Positions 60,193-64,000 of a stretch of 64,000 bases of DNA are shown here, in pieces; position 1 is the first letter of the stretch; each line of letters begins with the position of its first letter. The DNA lies in the NCBI GenBank assembly GCA_020635435.1, contig JACJZU010000001.1, positions 124,001-188,000 of the forward strand, given 5' to 3'. The stretch is from Flavobacteriales bacterium. GTDB lineage: Bacteria; Bacteroidota; Bacteroidia; NS11-12g; UBA9320. The translations under genes were made by a program, and so were the position numbers. The notes below the pieces were generated by a model that made no database searches, was not told the DNA's origin, and worked only from the letters and a program-made list of their open reading frames with translations.

Positions 60193-60765
60193 TCAGCGTA
60201 CTGTTTCGCCATGTGGTGCGACAAAAGTACCCCGTATTTCGTATTTTTCTTCGGGGAAGAAGCGTGTCTTTTGACGGCCCATTACCTCATAACCTTTACC
60301 TTTCCTGAAAATCAAACTTTTATTGGCATTTTTCAACAGATTGCTTGTTGCATAGTGCAGCCGGACTTCCGAAAGTTCTCCTTCCTGGTATACGAGCGTA
60401 AGACGACGCAGACGATTCGTGGAAGAATTCGCGGAATAGGTGTGCGATTGCTTACCATCCTGCAATTGATCATCCACATGATAATCCGATCTCCAACTTG
60501 CCGGATTGAGCGGGATCCCCAAAAACGGCTCCAACTCAGTGCTCCAAACCGGATGATAGATGGAATCAGGTGCCACAACGCCATTCCAGGTACTGCTCTT
60601 CTTCAGGTCAGACTGATCCAGGGCTTTGATCTGCTCATCAAACCAGGCATTCAGATCCACATAATCGGCATCGTTTGATGCATAGTCACCAACGGGTCTG
60701 CATGCCACTAAAAAAAGTACCATGAGCACTGAATGCATAGGGAAACGTCCGATCCACTTTATCAT
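60193..60765 (-). CDS. Lipoprotein of unknown function
   Basis: Not recognised. The product has 190 residues from the ATG at 60765, with a lipoprotein signal (HSVLMVLFLVAC, Cys about 22). The mature part has NAWFDEQIKALDQSDL at its start and a likely beta-rich second half (LRRLTLVYQEGELSEVRLHY, KGKGYEVMGRQKTRFF) ending GTFVAPHGETVR. This pattern is often found in Bacteroidota, usually unnamed. An ATG at 60801 is in frame but overlaps the promoter. Confidence 0.65.
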   Translation of the reverse strand: MIKWIGRFPMHSVLMVLFLVACRPVGDYASNDADYVDLNAWFDEQIKALDQSDLKKSSTWNGVVAPDSIYHPVWSTELEPFLGIPLNPASWRSDYHVDDQLQDGKQSHTYSANSSTNRLRRLTLVYQEGELSEVRLHYATSNLLKNANKSLIFRKGKGYEVMGRQKTRFFPEEKYEIRGTFVAPHGETVR

Positions 60766-60772
60766 CGTGCGG

Positions 60773-60801
60773 CAAATATGCAGTATAGTTCCCATTTGCA
60801 A
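60773..60801 (-). promoter_or_regulatory. Promoter of the lipoprotein-fabD unit
   Basis: On the minus strand TTG (60801-60799), 18 bases, CATATTTG (60780-60773), one mismatch, ending 7 bases before the ATG at 60765. Spacings equal those of the TonB-receptor promoter. Confidence 0.5.
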
Positions 60802-61015
60802 TTTGCTTGAGGCTGATCCTTATCACAACCGACTTTTCCATGCGTTCTATTCACGGCGTGGATCACAAATTCCGGATTCTCCGTTCAAAGACAATTTAAT
60901 TACCGAACTTCTCAGGCCGGTTGCAATAGGCACATACGACAACTTCGAAAAGTCGGTTGCGATGAAAAACTCAACTTTAAAAAGCTTAAACCAAATTTCA
61001 ACCATTTACTCTAAA

Positions 61016-61753
61016 ATGAGCCTAAAAACACAACTCATCACAGTATTCCTCATTGCTTCACTTGGTTGTAATTCACAAAAGAATATCCCAATCTATCGAA
61101 GCGAGTCCCTGGTTTTAGAAAAACTCACACCGAGCACGTACAGACATATATCCTACCTTACTACTGAAGACCACGGAAAAGTGAGCTGCAACGGGATGAT
61201 CGTGGTTGACCAGGGAGAGGCATTGATCTTCGACACTCCTCCCAACAATGTCGATTCCAAGGAATTGATAGATTGGGTGGAGAGCGCCATGGAGTGTAAA
61301 GTGATCGGGGTAGTTGTCACTCATTTTCACAATGATTGTCTCGGTGGTTTAAAAGAATTTCACGACAGACAAATTCCGTCATATTCCTCCTCTAAAACGT
61401 TGGAATTAGCAAAGGAAAATAATGTTGACATACCCAAAATCGGATTTGATGATAGTTTAGAGCTACGGGTTGGCAATAAACAAGTATTTAATGAATTCCC
61501 CGGGGAGGGGCATACAAGGGATAATACTATCTCCTATTTCCCGGATGAGAAAGTGCTCTTTGGAGGTTGCCTGATCAAATCGGTCGGAGCGAATAAGGGG
61601 TATACGGGAGATGCAAATGAGAATGAATGGTCCAAAACAGTTCTGGCGGTGAGATCGAAATACAACAAAGCAAAGATCATTATACCCGGACATGGCGAAC
61701 CGGGTGATTCGGAACTGTTGGATTATACCATTGAACTCTTTAAGGTAGATTAA
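61016..61753 (+). CDS. Subclass B1 metallo-beta-lactamase, CcrA-like lipoprotein
   Basis: Zinc hydrolase of 245 residues, with a lipoprotein signal (lipobox IASLGC, Cys18), so it is probably anchored in the periplasm or outer membrane. All six zinc ligands of subclass B1 are present: His103, His105 and Asp107 (THFHNDCLGG), His166 (GEGHTRDN), Cys185 (FGGCLIK) and His226 (PGHG). Cys108 after the Asp is shared with CcrA of Bacteroides fragilis, and Lys188 matches the substrate-carboxylate lysine. The position of the B1 Asn in G-N-x-x-D-A is Tyr here (GYTGDAN). An ATG at 60962 is in frame but adds 18 residues ahead of the signal. A beta-lactam-hydrolysing role follows from the family and is untested. 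Confidence 0.9.
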   Translation: MSLKTQLITVFLIASLGCNSQKNIPIYRSESLVLEKLTPSTYRHISYLTTEDHGKVSCNGMIVVDQGEALIFDTPPNNVDSKELIDWVESAMECKVIGVVVTHFHNDCLGGLKEFHDRQIPSYSSSKTLELAKENNVDIPKIGFDDSLELRVGNKQVFNEFPGEGHTRDNTISYFPDEKVLFGGCLIKSVGANKGYTGDANENEWSKTVLAVRSKYNKAKIIIPGHGEPGDSELLDYTIELFKVD

Positions 61754-61793
61754 ATGTATTTACTTAGCTTTTCAGATTATTAAACAGCTAAAC

Positions 61794-63485
61794 ATGAAAA
61801 CAGCAATCCATCTATTCCTCTGCCTTCTCGCGGCATCCAAACTCGAAGCTCAAACCTTTGAATGGGCCAAGGGTTTTGGGGGCGAACAGGGCGATTATGG
61901 CTACTCAGTTGGGGTTGATGGAGCAGGAAATGTGTATACCGCAGGTGCTTTTGAAGTGACGGTTGATTTTGATCCGGGTTCCGGGGCCTCATTTTTGACG
62001 GCAGTGGATCAGAACGACATTTTCATTCAGAAGATGGATGCTTCCGGCAACTTCCTGTGGGTTAGAGGCATTGGAGGCATTGCCTACGACTTTGCAAATG
62101 GTATTCATGTCGATGCTGCCGGAAACAGCTACATCACGGGCATGTTTCAGGTATCGGCCGATTTCGATCCGGGAACTGGGGTCTATACGGTCAATTCAGC
62201 CGGATTGGGGGATGCCTTCGTACTGAAACTGAACCCGGATGGGGAATTGGTATGGGTTCGTTCATTCGGGGGGTCGGAGAATGATATTGGTAACTATATC
62301 ATGCTCGATGCCTCCGGCAATATTTACACCATCGGAAATTTTGCGGGCACCGGAGATTTCGATCCCGGCTCTGGAACAGCCAACCTCACTGCAGAGGGGG
62401 GAAACGACATCTTTGTCCAGAAGCTCGATGCCTCGGGAAATTTTGTTTGGGCCAAATCGTTTGGCGGGACCGGAGATGACCATGGCTTTTCTCTTACCAT
62501 AGACGAATCGGGTAACGTAATTTCCTGTGGTTACTTCAGCGATACTGTTGATTTCGATCCCGGTGCCGGAACATCATATCTCGCTTCACAAGGAGCTAGT
62601 CCGGATATTTTCATTCAGAAGATGAACAGCTCGGGCAATTTCGTTTGGGCTAAAAGAATTGGGGGTAATTACGCAGATGCCGCCCGGAATATAACCACTG
62701 ATGGTGCTGGTAATGTATTTGCATCCGGAATCTTCAATGATCTGGTTGATTTTAATCCAGGGAACGGAAAAGCCGACTTTACATCTGCAGGGCTCAATGA
62801 CGTCTTCATTCTCAAATTGGATGTTGACGGTAATTATGTTTGGGCACGAACGTTTGGTTCTACAACGAACGAACGAATTCGCGGCATCAAATTAGATGCC
62901 GACGGGAACATATACAGCATTGGAACATACTATTGGACGGTTGATTTCGACCCGGGTATCGGCGTAGCCGAATTGACCTCAGCCGGATCAGAGGACATAT
63001 TCATTCACAAAATGGATGCGGCAGGCAATTTCCTCTGGGCACAATCTGTAGGAGGTGTTGAAACTGACGATTGCATGAATTTTTACATGGACCAATCGAA
63101 CACCATGTATTTGACGGGTGGCTTTTTTGGAACATCCGATTTTAACCCGGGATCCGGAACTGACAAGTTAAATGCACTCGATGGTTCTGATATTTTCGTT
63201 CTCAAATTGAGTCAGAGTAGTGCTACCGGTTTCAAGGATCTTCCAAACGGAATTGAAATTAAAGTTCATCCAAACCCCGGCGATGGTATGGTGCAGGTTT
63301 CTTTGGGACATTCTCAAAATGATGTTGAAGTTGCGGTTACCGATTTGCATGGTAAAGCACTTTTTTTCGAACACTTTGATGTATTTACTGCAGAGCAGAT
63401 ACCTATCGAAGGGGCCTCCGGAGTCTATTTTGTGCGTATAAATACACCACAATTCAAAAGTGTAGTGAAGTTCATCAAGGAATAG
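61794..63485 (+). CDS. Seven-repeat beta-propeller protein with type IX (class A) sorting domain
   Basis: Exported protein of 563 residues (signal peptide ending KLEAQ). Seven units of about 65 residues each carry GNxYxxGxF, then a DFDPGSG-type loop, then DIFIQKMDxSGNFLWxxxxGG; the DFD loops of the first three are at residues 58, 123 and 188. This is the SBBP (beta-propeller) repeat, and seven copies fit one closed seven-bladed propeller. Residues about 490-563 (VHPNPGDGMVQVSL, VTDLHGKAL, GVYFVRI, VVKFIKE) form the class A type IX C-terminal domain. The ligand is unknown. It starts 40 bases after the beta-lactamase gene. Confidence 0.88.
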   Translation: MKTAIHLFLCLLAASKLEAQTFEWAKGFGGEQGDYGYSVGVDGAGNVYTAGAFEVTVDFDPGSGASFLTAVDQNDIFIQKMDASGNFLWVRGIGGIAYDFANGIHVDAAGNSYITGMFQVSADFDPGTGVYTVNSAGLGDAFVLKLNPDGELVWVRSFGGSENDIGNYIMLDASGNIYTIGNFAGTGDFDPGSGTANLTAEGGNDIFVQKLDASGNFVWAKSFGGTGDDHGFSLTIDESGNVISCGYFSDTVDFDPGAGTSYLASQGASPDIFIQKMNSSGNFVWAKRIGGNYADAARNITTDGAGNVFASGIFNDLVDFNPGNGKADFTSAGLNDVFILKLDVDGNYVWARTFGSTTNERIRGIKLDADGNIYSIGTYYWTVDFDPGIGVAELTSAGSEDIFIHKMDAAGNFLWAQSVGGVETDDCMNFYMDQSNTMYLTGGFFGTSDFNPGSGTDKLNALDGSDIFVLKLSQSSATGFKDLPNGIEIKVHPNPGDGMVQVSLGHSQNDVEVAVTDLHGKALFFEHFDVFTAEQIPIEGASGVYFVRINTPQFKSVVKFIKE

Positions 63486-63696
63486 CCACTTGCAGAACTT
63501 GGCAAATGCCCTAAACAGATCCGATTGAGATTGTACCATATTATTATGCTAGAGAAGGCACTTGAGTAAAAGGCAGATTTTCGTGTACAGAAACCAATTA
63601 CATGGTAGCTTCACCTTTTATACTCTGCACAATCAGATCTGTTAAAAGTCCGCACGAACCCGCAGCAGAGAACGGCCAAATGCATGTATAAAACGA

Positions 63697-64000
63697 ATGA
63701 ATATGACCTACGACAAATACTATCAGAAGGAAAATTTATTCGGAGAGGCTTGTCCCGAGCTCATGGAGTTCTTTACTGCATACAGCAAAAAAGGAAAAGT
63801 TCTTGATCTGGGTTGCGGCCAGGGCAGAGATGCCATCGCACTGGCCCGACTTGGTTATCAGGTAACGGGTATTGACAAATCGAAAGTTGGTATCGAACAA
63901 ATGAATGAGATCGGCCGAGCGGAAAAATTGAGTTTAACGGGATACGTAGGCGACATGTATTCCTTTAGTGATTTTCACGGGTTTGATATCGTGCTGTTGG
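63697..64000 (+). CDS. SAM-dependent methyltransferase (TehB-like), cut by the window end
   Basis: Only the first 101 codons are present. MNMTYDKYYQKENLFGEACP is followed by the SAM-binding motif I VLDLGCGQGRDAIALARLG (about residues 35-53) and motif II GIDKSKVGIEQM, a class I methyltransferase of the TehB/Methyltransf_11 type. The ATG at 63703 is an alternative start. The 211 bases before it, back to the propeller gene, show no gene or clear promoter. Confidence 0.8.
   Translation, partial: MNMTYDKYYQKENLFGEACPELMEFFTAYSKKGKVLDLGCGQGRDAIALARLGYQVTGIDKSKVGIEQMNEIGRAEKLSLTGYVGDMYSFSDFHGFDIVLL

Noticed and set aside
60962..61015. Longer N-terminus of the metallo-beta-lactamase from the ATG at 60962
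   Set aside because: The lipoprotein signal starts naturally at the ATG at 61016; the extra 18 residues would sit before it without a known role.
61016..63485. Mobile resistance cassette around the metallo-beta-lactamase
   Set aside because: No attC-like site, transposase, inverted repeats or other resistance gene is seen on either side; only the base composition hints at transfer.
63486..63696. Possible small RNA or gene in the 211 bases before the methyltransferase
   Set aside because: No open frame with start and family features, no terminator hairpin and no clear TAnnTTTG promoter were found.
1..64000. tRNA, rRNA, CRISPR array, prophage or insertion sequence
   Set aside because: Reading both strands gave no cloverleaf with T-loop signature, no rRNA segments, no regular short repeats with spacers, and no integrase or transposase motifs.

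Overview
The window is a gene-dense chromosomal segment of a member of the Bacteroidota, probably Flavobacteriales. I infer this from several features: type IX secretion sorting domains of both classes (A and B), an HmuY-like lipoprotein behind a TonB-dependent receptor, -7 boxes of the Bacteroidota form TAnnTTTG, the gene order rplM-rpsI-rpsB-tsf-pyrH, an Mpl murein-peptide ligase, and a dcw cluster without murF or ddl. I see no rRNA, tRNA, insertion sequence, integrase, phage gene or CRISPR array, and no gene-free stretch longer than about 260 bases. The genus is not resolved.

Layout: 1-4.8 kb holds hflX, mpl, a cytochrome P460-like lipoprotein and three small exported proteins of unknown role. 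5.0-12.0 kb is a metal-uptake locus: a TroA-like binding lipoprotein, its ATPase, two permeases (the first fused to a DtxR-like metal-sensing domain), then a TonB-dependent receptor and an HmuY-like lipoprotein. 12.0-19.8 kb holds a TolB-like propeller lipoprotein, bcp, an M23 peptidase, an ALDH7-type dehydrogenase, a barrel-like protein, an AI-2E family transporter and methylmalonyl-CoA epimerase. 19.9-22.5 kb is iscS-iscU-iscA and a NusG/UpxY-like gene.

22.6-37.7 kb is the division and cell-wall cluster mraZ-rsmH-ftsL-ftsI-murE-mraY-murD-ftsW-murG-murC-ftsQ-ftsA-ftsZ, preceded by a three-repeat MraZ operator. Most of these genes overlap by 4 bases or more. 37.7-40 kb is rbfA, a LolC/E-like permease and pth on the minus strand. 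40.1-44.8 kb encodes a 1553-residue surface protein. 44.8-48.2 kb is the minus-strand ribosomal/translation block and pyrH.

48.2-55.9 kb is a six-gene minus-strand operon, almost every junction overlapping, in which every product carries an export signal: two helical lipoproteins, a DUF1501-like protein, a lipoprotein with a CX4CH motif, a small lipoprotein, and a CUB protein with seven repeats and a type IX sorting domain. It is the best candidate here for an undescribed surface system. 56.0-64.0 kb holds rmuC, gltX, a DivIC/FtsB-like gene, fabD, a lipoprotein, a CcrA-like subclass B1 metallo-beta-lactamase, a seven-repeat propeller with a type IX sorting domain, and the start of a methyltransferase.

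A theme that crosses these regions is promoter placement. At several genes a TAnnTTTG (or TAnnTTCG) box ends only 4-8 bases before the start codon, so the transcript would begin at or next to the first codon. Others have boxes 13-34 bases away and short normal leaders. This pattern also corrects several start codons.
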